From Flavobacterium sufflavum (lineage in GTDB: Bacteria; Bacteroidota; Bacteroidia; Flavobacteriales; Flavobacteriaceae): a DNA stretch of 64,000 nucleotides. The notes under the pieces are model-generated. The model was not told the DNA's origin and ran no database searches. It saw only the letters and a list, made by a program, of their open reading frames with translations. The stretch covers positions 124,001 through 188,000 of the forward strand of contig NZ_SACJ01000006.1 of the NCBI RefSeq assembly GCF_004016525.1, read 5' to 3'. Below are positions 26,268 to 34,572 of this stretch, piece by piece (the first letter of the stretch is position 1; the number at the start of each line of letters is the position of its first letter). A program made the position numbers and the translations under genes.

Positions 26268-26400
26268 GATGTTCTGATTGTTTTTGTGATAGCTGGTGCC
26301 AGAAATAGTGTTTAGTGTACAGCTTTTAGTGTTCAGAAGTATTTGGTTTAGTAATACAAAGGCATCAGCTATCGCGGAAACAATGTATTTTGATGTTCTG
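26268..26400 (+). repeat. Long hairpin flanked by a 9-bp direct repeat
   Basis: GATGTTCTG occurs at 26268-26276 and again at 26392-26400. Between them, 26277-26300 pairs with 26361-26384 over 24 uninterrupted positions, 20 Watson-Crick and 4 G-T (G-U) wobbles, with a 60-base loop that contains two TTTAGTGTWCAG units. The wobbles all lie on the plus strand sense, which is what selection for an RNA (or single-stranded DNA) hairpin of that strand would leave. Confidence 0.7.
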
Positions 26401-26444
26401 GCAAATAAAAAATAATACTCTTGCTGGGGATTTTGGTTTTGTGG

Positions 26445-26503
26445 GTAATAAAATGGCTTTTACCATAGGCAAATAAACTGAAAAAATAAAGCCATTTTAT
26501 TAC
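26445..26503. repeat. Perfect 16-bp inverted repeat
   Basis: GTAATAAAATGGCTTT (26445-26460) is repeated in inverse orientation at 26488-26503, with 27 bases between. Confidence 0.8.
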
Positions 26504-26721
26504 TTATAAAAGCAATGAAAATACTTCCTATGTAACCGCCAAGATGATAAAAACAGTGAATGTAAACGTTCATAAAAGCAATAATAACCGTAAAGTTTCA
26601 GATGAAATACAGAACATTGTTAAAGACAGTGGCGAAGGACGTTTTTTTTTGTAGCTGGCTGGTGCGATGGGAGCTGCAAAAAATGTTGTCCTGAAGCCAC
26701 TGGCAAGCGCGTTGGGTGAGC

Positions 26722-26818
26722 GGCTTTTTTACATAATGTTATTATAGTGCATACGGTAACTTCTTTTGGATAGGGATTTTGTTTATGCACTATAATGCCA
26801 CATTATGTAAAGAAGCTT
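26722..26818. repeat. Long inverted repeat (about 30 paired bases)
   Basis: 26722-26753 and 26784-26818 are inverted copies: GCTT-TTTACATAATGT and ATTATAGTGCATA pair completely apart from one wobble and a small bulge (T opposite GGC). The loop is about 30 bases. Confidence 0.8.
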
Positions 26819-26821
26819 TGG

Positions 26822-26893
26822 AAAAAAAATTACTGGCATGAGTTGCGGAGCATACGAGTTATTGCACCAATAACCATGACAGTAATTTTTTTT
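26822..26893. repeat. Inverted repeat, 18 of 19 bases
   Basis: AAAAAAAATTACTGGCATG (26822-26840) and CATGACAGTAATTTTTTTT (26875-26893) are inverted copies with one mismatch. The 34-base loop holds a smaller GTTATT/AATAAC hairpin. Confidence 0.75.
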
Positions 26894-27015
26894 AGAGCGT
26901 TGGCCAGGAGTGGCAATTTGAATGTAAAACGTCTTTTTATCAGCGAACGAAAAAGATTGTTCTCATTGTAACAAAGTAATCGAAAGAGACAGATTTGAGC
27001 TTTATGAATGCTTTT

Positions 27016-28239
27016 TTAAAAAAGTCTTTTGGATTTTATTTTGCAAGACATTCTGTAAATAATGATTATTGCCGAAATAATGGTTAGTATTCCAATAAAG
27101 CCAATTGAAAACTCGATACTGAATAAATTTGTCAAAATACCGGTTAATACAGCACCAATCACATAACCAAAATCTCTCAAAAAACGGAATACTCCAATAC
27201 TTTTTGCTCTTTGTTCCGGATTAGTGTCTTCGGCTATGCTTGCTAAAAATGTTGGATATACAATCGCTGTCCCAATCCCTAATAAGACCGAAATAATTAC
27301 AAAATGAAAAATGGATGTTGAGAAAATCAAACATACTATGGCTAAACCTTGTAACAACATTCCCCAAAACAGCAAATCTCTTTTGCAATAGATATCTGAA
27401 AGCTTTCCTGTTATTAATTGTCCTAGCCCCCAGACAATTGGATAAGTAGCTGTAATTATTCCAATATTGGCAATTCCAAATCCTCTTTGTGCTAATAAAA
27501 TTGGGATTATACCCCAAATCATTGCATCATTCAAATTATTTATTAATCCTGCTTGAGTGACAGAACCCAAATTTTTGTGTAACCAACTTGTTTCTATAAA
27601 AATGTTTTTTAATAGTGGAATTGTATTATTTATTTGCGTTTCTTTTTTAACGTGTCCGGCAGTATCTTTTACAAAGAACCACGTTAATACCGTTCCAAGA
27701 ATAACAATTGCAATTCCTAAATAAAAAGGATAAGGTCTTAATCCATAATTATCGGCTATTAGACTTGTTATGTAAGCAACAAGCCCTAAAGTACCATAGC
27801 CTGCAAATTCGTTTAACCCCATTGCAAAACCCCGTTGTTTTTCGCCAACTAAATCCATCTTCATTACTACAGTACTTGACCAAGTTAAGCCTTGATTGAT
27901 ACCTAATAAAATATTTGCAAATAAAATCCAATTCCAACTGTTGGCATAAATAAGAATAAAAGGAACAGGAATTCCAATTATCCAGCCGTATAAAAGCAGT
28001 TTTTTTCTACCTATTTTATGAGCTAATGCTCCGGCAAAATAATTGGTTATTGCTTTAAATAATCCGAATAATATAATAAATGATAAAATGACAGAAGTTG
28101 AAGTAAGATGGAATTCTTTTTCGGCAATTTCGGGTAATAATGTTCTTTCCAGACCTATCATTCCACCAACAAGTGCATTGATGAAAACCAATAACCAAAA
28201 TTGTTTCCAGTTTTCTTTTAATCCTAATTTTATTTCCAT
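27016..28239 (-). CDS. MFS transporter
   Basis: About 407 residues with twelve hydrophobic segments and the loop-2 motif GALAHKIGRKKLLLYG of the major facilitator superfamily; a second copy-like loop GKLSDIYCKRDLL follows the sixth helix. The substrate is not evident. The ATG at 28239 (MEIKLGLKENWKQFW) leaves an 11-base gap to the upstream gene; the longer frame from 28266 overlaps it. It closes the operon Crp/rhodanese-MBL/MFS, so it may export sulfur-containing metabolites or another stress compound. Confidence 0.88.
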   Translation of the reverse strand: MEIKLGLKENWKQFWLLVFINALVGGMIGLERTLLPEIAEKEFHLTSTSVILSFIILFGLFKAITNYFAGALAHKIGRKKLLLYGWIIGIPVPFILIYANSWNWILFANILLGINQGLTWSSTVVMKMDLVGEKQRGFAMGLNEFAGYGTLGLVAYITSLIADNYGLRPYPFYLGIAIVILGTVLTWFFVKDTAGHVKKETQINNTIPLLKNIFIETSWLHKNLGSVTQAGLINNLNDAMIWGIIPILLAQRGFGIANIGIITATYPIVWGLGQLITGKLSDIYCKRDLLFWGMLLQGLAIVCLIFSTSIFHFVIISVLLGIGTAIVYPTFLASIAEDTNPEQRAKSIGVFRFLRDFGYVIGAVLTGILTNLFSIEFSIGFIGILTIISAIIIIYRMSCKIKSKRLF

Positions 28240-28250
28240 TGTAGGGTGGT

Positions 28251-29357
28251 TTAAGAAATTGCACATCTGTTTGCCCCAGCTTCTAAATCAATTGGATTTA
28301 TATCTCCTAAATCTCCTTTTAAATTTAATGCTACAATTTCCAAATAGTTAGTTGGTGTTGGTGGAATACGCTGTAAAATAATATCCGTAAAATCTTTTTC
28401 GTTTAGTTGTAGCATTGCCACATTTTTTTTTACAAAACCAATTGTAGTCTGAATGGGTTGATTATCAAAATCAACCGGTTGACTGGTGTGTGATGGCAAA
28501 ACAAGTGTATTTTCATCAAGTGCCAAAACCATTTGTAATGATTGATACAGTTTTTTTGCTTTTTCTAATGCTTCGTTGTTATTGGCTTTTAAATCAGGTC
28601 TTCCTACACCATTTGTAAATAGAGTGTCGCCTGATAATAGCACTTTTTCATCAATTAGAAATGTAGTGCTTTCCAAGGTGTGCCCAGGAGTTTTTATCGC
28701 TTTAATTTTTATACTTCCTAAATCTAAAATTGTATTGTTGTTTATTGGCTCAAAATCAAAAATCACTTTGTTTGGATGTGGAAGAAATAAGGGAACTGTA
28801 TTATTTTCTGCTAATTGTTTTGATCTTGAAATATGATCTGCATGAATATGCGTTTCAATTACACATTTTAAAGTCAGATTTTCTTGTTCTAAAATTTGCT
28901 CATAAATATCTGTAGAAAGCGAAGCATCAACAATAATTGCTTCATTATTGGAAATCACAATATAAGAAAGACAGCCTTTTCCTGTTCGTCTTAGTTGTAT
29001 GATTTCAAAATTTGGAAAAGTAATTTTAGCAGTATTCCAGGATAGACTCCAAGCTTTCATCCCACCTTCTAAAGAATAGGCTTCAAAACCTTGGTTTTGC
29101 AATATTTCAGCTCCAATTAAACTAGTCTTAACACCTGCACAAATTACAACAACAGGAATGTGTTTTTCAAGATGTAATCCTTGAAAAGCAGATTTATCAT
29201 TTGCTTTTAATTTATCGTAAGCATTAATATGAATACTTTGTGGAATATACCACTCTACTCGTTCCTGGATGGGACGAATATCAATTATTGAAACCTCTTT
29301 TCCTGTTTCTAGCCAATTTCGAAGTGTTTCAGTATTAATGTTTTTTGTGGGTGTCAT
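28251..29357 (-). CDS. Rhodanese / metallo-beta-lactamase fusion hydrolase
   Basis: A 368-residue cytoplasmic protein. Residues 1-115 form a rhodanese domain with the active-site Cys73 in VICAGVKTS. Residues 120-360 form an MBL-fold domain with the metal ligands His170, His172, Asp174, His175 in THIHADH, a PGHT motif and SGDTLF. The MBL part belongs to the glyoxalase II/persulfide dioxygenase group. The rhodanese domain precedes the MBL domain, the reverse of the order common in bacterial persulfide dioxygenase fusions. A role in sulfane-sulfur or persulfide handling is likely, upstream of the MFS gene and downstream of a Crp-type regulator. Confidence 0.85.
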   Translation of the reverse strand: MTPTKNINTETLRNWLETGKEVSIIDIRPIQERVEWYIPQSIHINAYDKLKANDKSAFQGLHLEKHIPVVVICAGVKTSLIGAEILQNQGFEAYSLEGGMKAWSLSWNTAKITFPNFEIIQLRRTGKGCLSYIVISNNEAIIVDASLSTDIYEQILEQENLTLKCVIETHIHADHISRSKQLAENNTVPLFLPHPNKVIFDFEPINNNTILDLGSIKIKAIKTPGHTLESTTFLIDEKVLLSGDTLFTNGVGRPDLKANNNEALEKAKKLYQSLQMVLALDENTLVLPSHTSQPVDFDNQPIQTTIGFVKKNVAMLQLNEKDFTDIILQRIPPTPTNYLEIVALNLKGDLGDINPIDLEAGANRCAIS

Positions 29358-29428
29358 TTTATGATTGATTATTTATTTCACAAATTTCGACACTTCAAAA
29401 CACTAATCCTTTAACATAAGATAAATAA

Positions 29429-29992
29429 TTACTTAATCGCTCTTATTCTACTCAAACTAACTTGGGTAATTCCTAAATAAGATGCAATATGTTTTAAAGG
29501 AACTTTTTTTAAAATATTTGGTTCTTCAGATATTAAAGCATTATATCTTTCTTCGGCTGAATGAAATTGAATTCCTTCAATTCTATTTACTGTATCTACA
29601 TAAGCAACTTCAAATATTTTTCGAAATAATCGTTCAATTTCAGGATAGGTATCATACAATTTAAAAAGTTGAGTGGCATTTATAGCTACTATTTCACTGT
29701 CTTCTAAAATTTGGATTGCTTTTCGGGATGGATTTCCTGTAAATAAACTTTCAACCCTTGCTATAATATTGTTTTCAAAAGCGAAGCTTTCAGTAATATC
29801 AATTCCATCTTTGTAATAATAAATTCTTGCAGTTCCTTTATTTATATAATAAATAGTTTTGCAAGTATGGCCAAAGGTTTGTAATTCTTGATTTTTTTTG
29901 ATTTCTATAATAGAACATATTTCAGTAATAGCATTTTCAGCTTCTTTTGAAAGAGAATTATAAAGTTGAAAATATTGAAATATTGATTTCAT
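29429..29992 (-). CDS. Crp/Fnr family transcriptional regulator
   Basis: About 187 residues. An N-terminal cyclic-nucleotide-binding-type beta roll (TIYYINKGTARIYYYKDG) is followed by the C-terminal helix-turn-helix LKHIASYLGITQVSLSRIRA, typical of the Bacteroidota Crp/Fnr group. The ATG at 29992 is the likely start. It lies 71 bases ahead of the rhodanese-MBL gene on the same strand and is its probable regulator. It has no visible Fe-S cysteine cluster. Confidence 0.88.
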   Translation of the reverse strand: MKSIFQYFQLYNSLSKEAENAITEICSIIEIKKNQELQTFGHTCKTIYYINKGTARIYYYKDGIDITESFAFENNIIARVESLFTGNPSRKAIQILEDSEIVAINATQLFKLYDTYPEIERLFRKIFEVAYVDTVNRIEGIQFHSAEERYNALISEEPNILKKVPLKHIASYLGITQVSLSRIRAIK

Positions 29993-30199
29993 TAACAAAT
30001 TTTAAATTTTATCTCAAAGTTAGTCAATTTTAATTTGTCAATTAATTAGTTGGTTTCTGAAACGAACCAGCATTAAAAACGGTTCTTGATTCAATTTTTT
30101 CTTTAGTTTAATTTAGCAATCTTAATAAGAAAGTTTTCAAAGAAATTAGTATTCCATAAAAAAAATGGCCCGATTTGCCTCGAACCATTTGTTTAAAAA

Positions 30200-30676
30200 T
30201 TATTTTTTAGATTTTTCGGGATTCATCTTTTTCTCCAACATCAAGCAATGGGCAGCACAGGCATGGAGTTTATAATTTTCATGTACGCTACCTACATTAT
30301 GACCTTTTGCATCCAGTATTTCACATTTTTCTTTTTCTGTTTTTCCTACATTAAGTACATTTTCACCTTTTATGTTGTAGTATGAACCATTCTTTTTAGC
30401 CATACCTAACTTTTTCCCTTTAGAATCAACCACATTCCCGTTATCATCAATAAAATATACTGTCTGACCTTTACTGTTTTTTACGATATCCTCTTTGGTA
30501 ATAAATCCTAATTTATTCCAATTGTAATCGTAAATTTCTCCCTTTTTATTGATATGAATTTTTTCAGATGGTTCGGAGTTTGATTTTGTTTGTGCGTTAG
30601 TACTTAAAGAGATTACCATTAAAAACATTGTTAGTAATGAAACTGTCTTTGTCAAAATTGATTTTTGTGTTTTCAT
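30200..30676 (-). CDS. Secreted protein with KGxxxG-type repeats
   Basis: A 158-residue product with a signal peptide ending near NAQ. Several similar units follow (NKKGEIYDYNWNKLGF, DDNGNVVDSKGKKLGM, DAKGHNVGSVH), each pairing a turn with a hydrophobic strand. The C-terminus has HACAAHC, which could bind a metal. It is the last gene of the copper-type operon and may be an accessory periplasmic protein, but the family is not recognised. Confidence 0.65.
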   Translation of the reverse strand: MKTQKSILTKTVSLLTMFLMVISLSTNAQTKSNSEPSEKIHINKKGEIYDYNWNKLGFITKEDIVKNSKGQTVYFIDDNGNVVDSKGKKLGMAKKNGSYYNIKGENVLNVGKTEKEKCEILDAKGHNVGSVHENYKLHACAAHCLMLEKKMNPEKSKK

Positions 30677-30851
30677 AATAAATAGATGTTTAATTGTCGT
30701 CAGTTCCGCTGTTGCCCGGTCTTCAGTATCGTTGTTGCCCGATTTTTTTAAGTATTGATTTTCTATGTTTTTAAGTATTTATAATCAAAGAAACCTAATT
30801 AGAATTCTTTATTAAATTTACGGTATTTTCTTCGCTTACCAGCTTTAAGTA

Positions 30852-32072
30852 TTACATCTTCATTCCTTCCATCGGATCACTTCCTTTGCGGAATTTATAT
30901 TCACTGTTTATGGCGTAAGCACCTGTAATCACTACTTTTTTTGTACTATCTATTTCAGATTTGATTTCTATCATCCCATTGGTTTCGATTCCTGTTTCAA
31001 CCATTAGGTTTTCAAATACTCCGGGTCTTTTTTCAACCCAGATATAGGAAGCATTTTCTTCCCTGATAACTGCATCAACCGGAATATACAATCCTTTTAT
31101 ATTAGATTCGGTTAATTTTGCCACAGCTTGCATTCCCGGTTTCAAGAGTAAATTTGGATTTGGAATTTCCAATCGGATTAAAAGCAGACGAGTATCGGGG
31201 TTTATTTCGGGATTGATAAATGAAACTTGTGCATTTATGGTTTTATCAGGAAAATCGGTAAATGTGATTTGGGCTTTCTGGCCTATTTTTAGATTTTTAG
31301 CATAGTTAACGTTAACCTGTGTTTCTAACCAAAGGCTATTTAAATTGGCTAATTTAATGATGGGAGAACCTTCCATTACATAACTGCCCTCGGTAGTGCT
31401 TATTTCAGATATTGTTCCACTGGCGGTACTATAAAAAATGGTATAAGGAGAAAGCTGTTTACTGGTTTTTAAGCTTTCAATTTGGGTATTGGTTAATCCA
31501 AAGAACAACAGTTTTTGTTTTGCTGCATTGAGCATATTTCGTGCATTTTTTCCAAAATCGCCCGGCATTGACAGTTGTTTATATGCTGCGTAATAATCCT
31601 GTTTGGCAATAGCAATATCTTCACTGTACAATTGATATACAGCCTGGTTTTTAATCACATAATCACCAACGGTTTTGAAATATAACTTTTCAATTCGTCC
31701 CATTGCTCTTGCAGAAATGGTTTTGATTTTTTCCTGATTAATAGTCAATACTCCTGTATAATTTTGCTCTAAGTTGTTTTTAGTTTCTGAAATAGTTTGG
31801 GTGGTAATATTTCCCAGTTGTATTTGCTGTTTGCTTAAACTTATTTCATTAGTCTCTGTGTCATCTTGTTTCATTGGTGTTAACTCCATATGGCAAATGG
31901 GGCATTTTCCCTGTTTATCTTCCTTAACTTGTGGATCCATAGAACAGGTGTAAAATGTTATTGCTGCACCCTTTTTGTGTTTGCTATGGTTTTCTTTATT
32001 TTTAGAATTACAAGCCACTATTATCATAAATAATATTGATAGTAAACTTATTGTTTTTATTGTCTTCATCAT
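30852..32072 (-). CDS. RND periplasmic adaptor with metal-binding N-terminus (second copy)
   Basis: A 406-residue membrane-fusion protein of the CusB/CzcB type. A lipoprotein signal ends at the lipobox Cys21. A heavy-metal-binding module YTCSMDPQVKEDKQGKCPIC follows at residues 41-60, with Cys43, Cys57, Cys60 and Met45. Then come the hairpin and lipoyl parts with a barrel strand and the membrane-proximal domain. It overlaps the preceding adaptor gene by one base. Two adaptors in one operon suggest a mixed complex or paralogues with different metals. Confidence 0.85.
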   Translation of the reverse strand: MMKTIKTISLLSILFMIIVACNSKNKENHSKHKKGAAITFYTCSMDPQVKEDKQGKCPICHMELTPMKQDDTETNEISLSKQQIQLGNITTQTISETKNNLEQNYTGVLTINQEKIKTISARAMGRIEKLYFKTVGDYVIKNQAVYQLYSEDIAIAKQDYYAAYKQLSMPGDFGKNARNMLNAAKQKLLFFGLTNTQIESLKTSKQLSPYTIFYSTASGTISEISTTEGSYVMEGSPIIKLANLNSLWLETQVNVNYAKNLKIGQKAQITFTDFPDKTINAQVSFINPEINPDTRLLLIRLEIPNPNLLLKPGMQAVAKLTESNIKGLYIPVDAVIREENASYIWVEKRPGVFENLMVETGIETNGMIEIKSEIDSTKKVVITGAYAINSEYKFRKGSDPMEGMKM

Positions 32073-33319
32073 TATTCGGTTTTAATAAAGCTTTCGCTGT
32101 CAATTAAATATTGTGCGTTTTTGGCGATGGTGTCTTTTATTGAAATACCCTCCATAATTTGAACAAAATCATCCATTTCAATTCCTGTTTTTATGGAAGA
32201 TGCCCTAAAACCATTTTCCATTTTTAAGAAAACTATTTTCTTGTTTCCAATGCTTACCATTGACTCTTTTTGTATCCAAATCCCTTTTACTTCGTTTGTT
32301 TTTACAACGCCCTGCAATCGCAAACCAATAGGTAATTTTAATTTATTATTATTTAAATAAACCCGAATTCTATTGGTTTTATCAACCGGGTTTAATTGTG
32401 TTTCGATAAAATTTATTTTTGCATTTATGGATTCATTTTTATCCAGTTCGGTGGTAATTTTTATAGTTTGGTTGGTTTTGATTATGCTATTATAGCCTTG
32501 AATAACATTGAATACTCCCCATATTTTATCTGTACTTAACAATTTAAAAATGATTTCCCCCTTTTTTATATAATTTCCTTCCTTGATATCCAGTACTGCG
32601 GTGTTGTTAGTTGGATTTTGCATTTCAGGACTAGTTGTGTTATCCATCGTTCCTGTTCCGTCAATAATCCCGGAAGCAGGACTATAAATTGTTATTAGAG
32701 GGTTTGCTTTTTTTGAATTAGACAGCGTATTTATTTGGTTTAGAGTCATCCCATAAAGCAAGAGTTTTTGTCTGGATGCATTAATAATCGAAGGATTTTC
32801 AGCATCATTAATGATCATATAAATGAAGTTTTGTTGCTCAGTCAGTAATTCCGGGCTGTATAAATCAAATAGTTTTTGTCCTTTATTTACTTTTTGGTAT
32901 TTATAATTGACATATATGTGCTCAATTCTCCCGCTTATTCGAGCTGCGATGTTTACCGATGAATTTGGGTTGTATGCTACGATTCCAGGTAAATTTATCT
33001 CACTGCTTAAGGTGGTGTCTATTGCCGTTGTGGTTTGATAATTTCCGACGATAAAATTATCGGTCTGCTTCAAAAGATTGTTAATTGAATTATCTTCTCC
33101 ATTCTGATTTTCAATTATTTTTTTTACCAAAGTCATTCCGCAAATAGGACAATTTCCTGGTTTATCTCTGATAATTTGAGGGTGCATCGAACAAGTATAA
33201 ATCTCATTTTTATGTTCCATTTCAGAATGATTGTCTGATTTTACAGCAAAGAAATAAACCGTAAATCCGACAAAAAAAATGACTAAAAATAATATTCCAT
33301 ATTTTAAATATCTATTCAT
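32072..33319 (-). CDS. RND periplasmic adaptor with metal-binding N-terminus (first copy)
   Basis: A 415-residue membrane-fusion protein with one N-terminal membrane helix (residues 5-26). The metal-binding module YTCSMHPQIIRDKPGNCPIC lies at residues 41-60, followed by the adaptor domains. It overlaps the outer-membrane-factor gene by 4 bases (ATGA) and the second adaptor by 1 base. The role is to link the inner-membrane pump to the outer-membrane channel and to hand on copper or silver. Confidence 0.86.
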   Translation of the reverse strand: MNRYLKYGILFLVIFFVGFTVYFFAVKSDNHSEMEHKNEIYTCSMHPQIIRDKPGNCPICGMTLVKKIIENQNGEDNSINNLLKQTDNFIVGNYQTTTAIDTTLSSEINLPGIVAYNPNSSVNIAARISGRIEHIYVNYKYQKVNKGQKLFDLYSPELLTEQQNFIYMIINDAENPSIINASRQKLLLYGMTLNQINTLSNSKKANPLITIYSPASGIIDGTGTMDNTTSPEMQNPTNNTAVLDIKEGNYIKKGEIIFKLLSTDKIWGVFNVIQGYNSIIKTNQTIKITTELDKNESINAKINFIETQLNPVDKTNRIRVYLNNNKLKLPIGLRLQGVVKTNEVKGIWIQKESMVSIGNKKIVFLKMENGFRASSIKTGIEMDDFVQIMEGISIKDTIAKNAQYLIDSESFIKTE

Positions 33320-34572
33320 AATTTTTCAGTTTCAAGTTGTTTTTCGATTTCTACCTGTGTAGTCAAAATTGATTTTAATTTGTCTAACGCTTCTATTTGA
33401 GTCATGTTCAAGGCTTCCCAAGCATCTAAAGCCACAAATAAATCTCCAGTATTGTTTTGCCAAGCTAAAATTGCTGTATCATAGTTTCGCTTTAAAGCAG
33501 GAATAATATTATCTTGAGTAATTTGGTATTGCTTTTTTAAATTTAAAAACTCAGCATTCATTCCTTTTATCATTCCGCTGGCTTCATTGGCAATCATTTG
33601 TTTTTGCCATTCCAAACTTTCGTTTTTAATGCGATAACTTTCCATATTTGCTTTATTCATTTTGGTTGACCACGACATCGGAATAGTAATCATTCCCATT
33701 AACGAAAATTGCTGTGGCTGATTCCCAAAAGCAAACATGTGGTCGTATTTTACTCCAAATTCCGGTTTTGTTTCGGCTCTTTGAGCCTTAATTTTTAATT
33801 CGTTAATAATCTTGGTTTTATCGATCGCTTTAATATCACTACGGTTATTGATATAAGAAGATAAATCTGTTTCAAAGAGATTAAAATCCTTAATCTCGTA
33901 ATTGGAATCAATTTCTAAATCTTCTTTTTTATCGCGTGCCATTAAGGTATTGAGCATGTATTTACGCTGAGAGACATCATTTTCCAACATAACAATCATG
34001 CTTTGCAATGTGGCATATTGAGATTTGGCTTTATAATATGATGGCAATTTATCCATATTATACTGATAGCGTATTTCCATGCTTTTAATCATATAATCTA
34101 AAAGTAAAAGATTGTCTTGGGCTATTTTTGTCTTTTTCTTAATGATTATCCATTCATAATAATAGGTTTTGGCTAACGCATTTAATTGATTCAGCGTGAA
34201 GTTTTTATTTTCACTTTCGACCGAGGACATTGCTTTCATCAAATTTTCATTTGCATTTAGCTTAGAAGTATTAGGTATCATTTGGGTTACTCCCAACATA
34301 TAATTCCCCATACCTGGACTCATTTCATTGGCTTTCCACATTTTGCTATTGTAAGGAGTCATAAAGAAACCTGTTTCTACTTGTGGCGCCATCCAACTTC
34401 TGGCTCCTTTGGCCAGAGCATCCATACTTTGAATATCGGCATCATACATTTTTAATTGTGGATTATTTGTTTTGATTGTATTCAAAACAGCATCCAACGA
34501 AAGTGTTTGAGCGGCTATAGTAGTACTTAAAATCAAACAACTTGCAACGAAATAAAATTTAATGTTTTGCAT
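33316..34572 (-). CDS. Outer-membrane efflux protein (TolC/CusC family)
   Basis: A 418-residue protein with a signal peptide (cleavage after AAQ). Two long helical repeats characterise it (KNNPQLKMYDADIQSMDALAKGARSWMAP near the start), as in trimeric outer-membrane channels. The signal is not lipoprotein-type. It lies between the RND pump and the adaptors and overlaps the pump's C-terminal gene by 14 bases, so all are translated from one message. Confidence 0.87.
   Translation of the reverse strand: MQNIKFYFVASCLILSTTIAAQTLSLDAVLNTIKTNNPQLKMYDADIQSMDALAKGARSWMAPQVETGFFMTPYNSKMWKANEMSPGMGNYMLGVTQMIPNTSKLNANENLMKAMSSVESENKNFTLNQLNALAKTYYYEWIIIKKKTKIAQDNLLLLDYMIKSMEIRYQYNMDKLPSYYKAKSQYATLQSMIVMLENDVSQRKYMLNTLMARDKKEDLEIDSNYEIKDFNLFETDLSSYINNRSDIKAIDKTKIINELKIKAQRAETKPEFGVKYDHMFAFGNQPQQFSLMGMITIPMSWSTKMNKANMESYRIKNESLEWQKQMIANEASGMIKGMNAEFLNLKKQYQITQDNIIPALKRNYDTAILAWQNNTGDLFVALDAWEALNMTQIEALDKLKSILTTQVEIEKQLETEKL

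Larger units (their letters stand above)
25660..27015. other. Gene-free stretch rich in long inverted repeats
   Basis: I see no intact gene here. The stretch holds five sizeable inverted repeats (25998-26074, 26276-26384, 26445-26503, 26722-26818, 26822-26893), a tandem 15-bp repeat (26185-26214), and several copies of TTTAGTGTTCAG-like words (25783, 26311, 26325). A GTGCGATGGG-like word also recurs at 26214 and 26649. Candidate roles are an origin of replication or transfer, a set of structured RNAs, or relics of small non-autonomous elements. Confidence 0.6.

Noticed and set aside
25660-27015. Retron or diversity-generating element
   Set aside because: There is no reverse transcriptase gene near the hairpins, so these element types are not supported.
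25660-27015. Integron attC array
   Set aside because: The hairpins lack consistent GTTRRRY cores at both arms and no integron integrase is visible.
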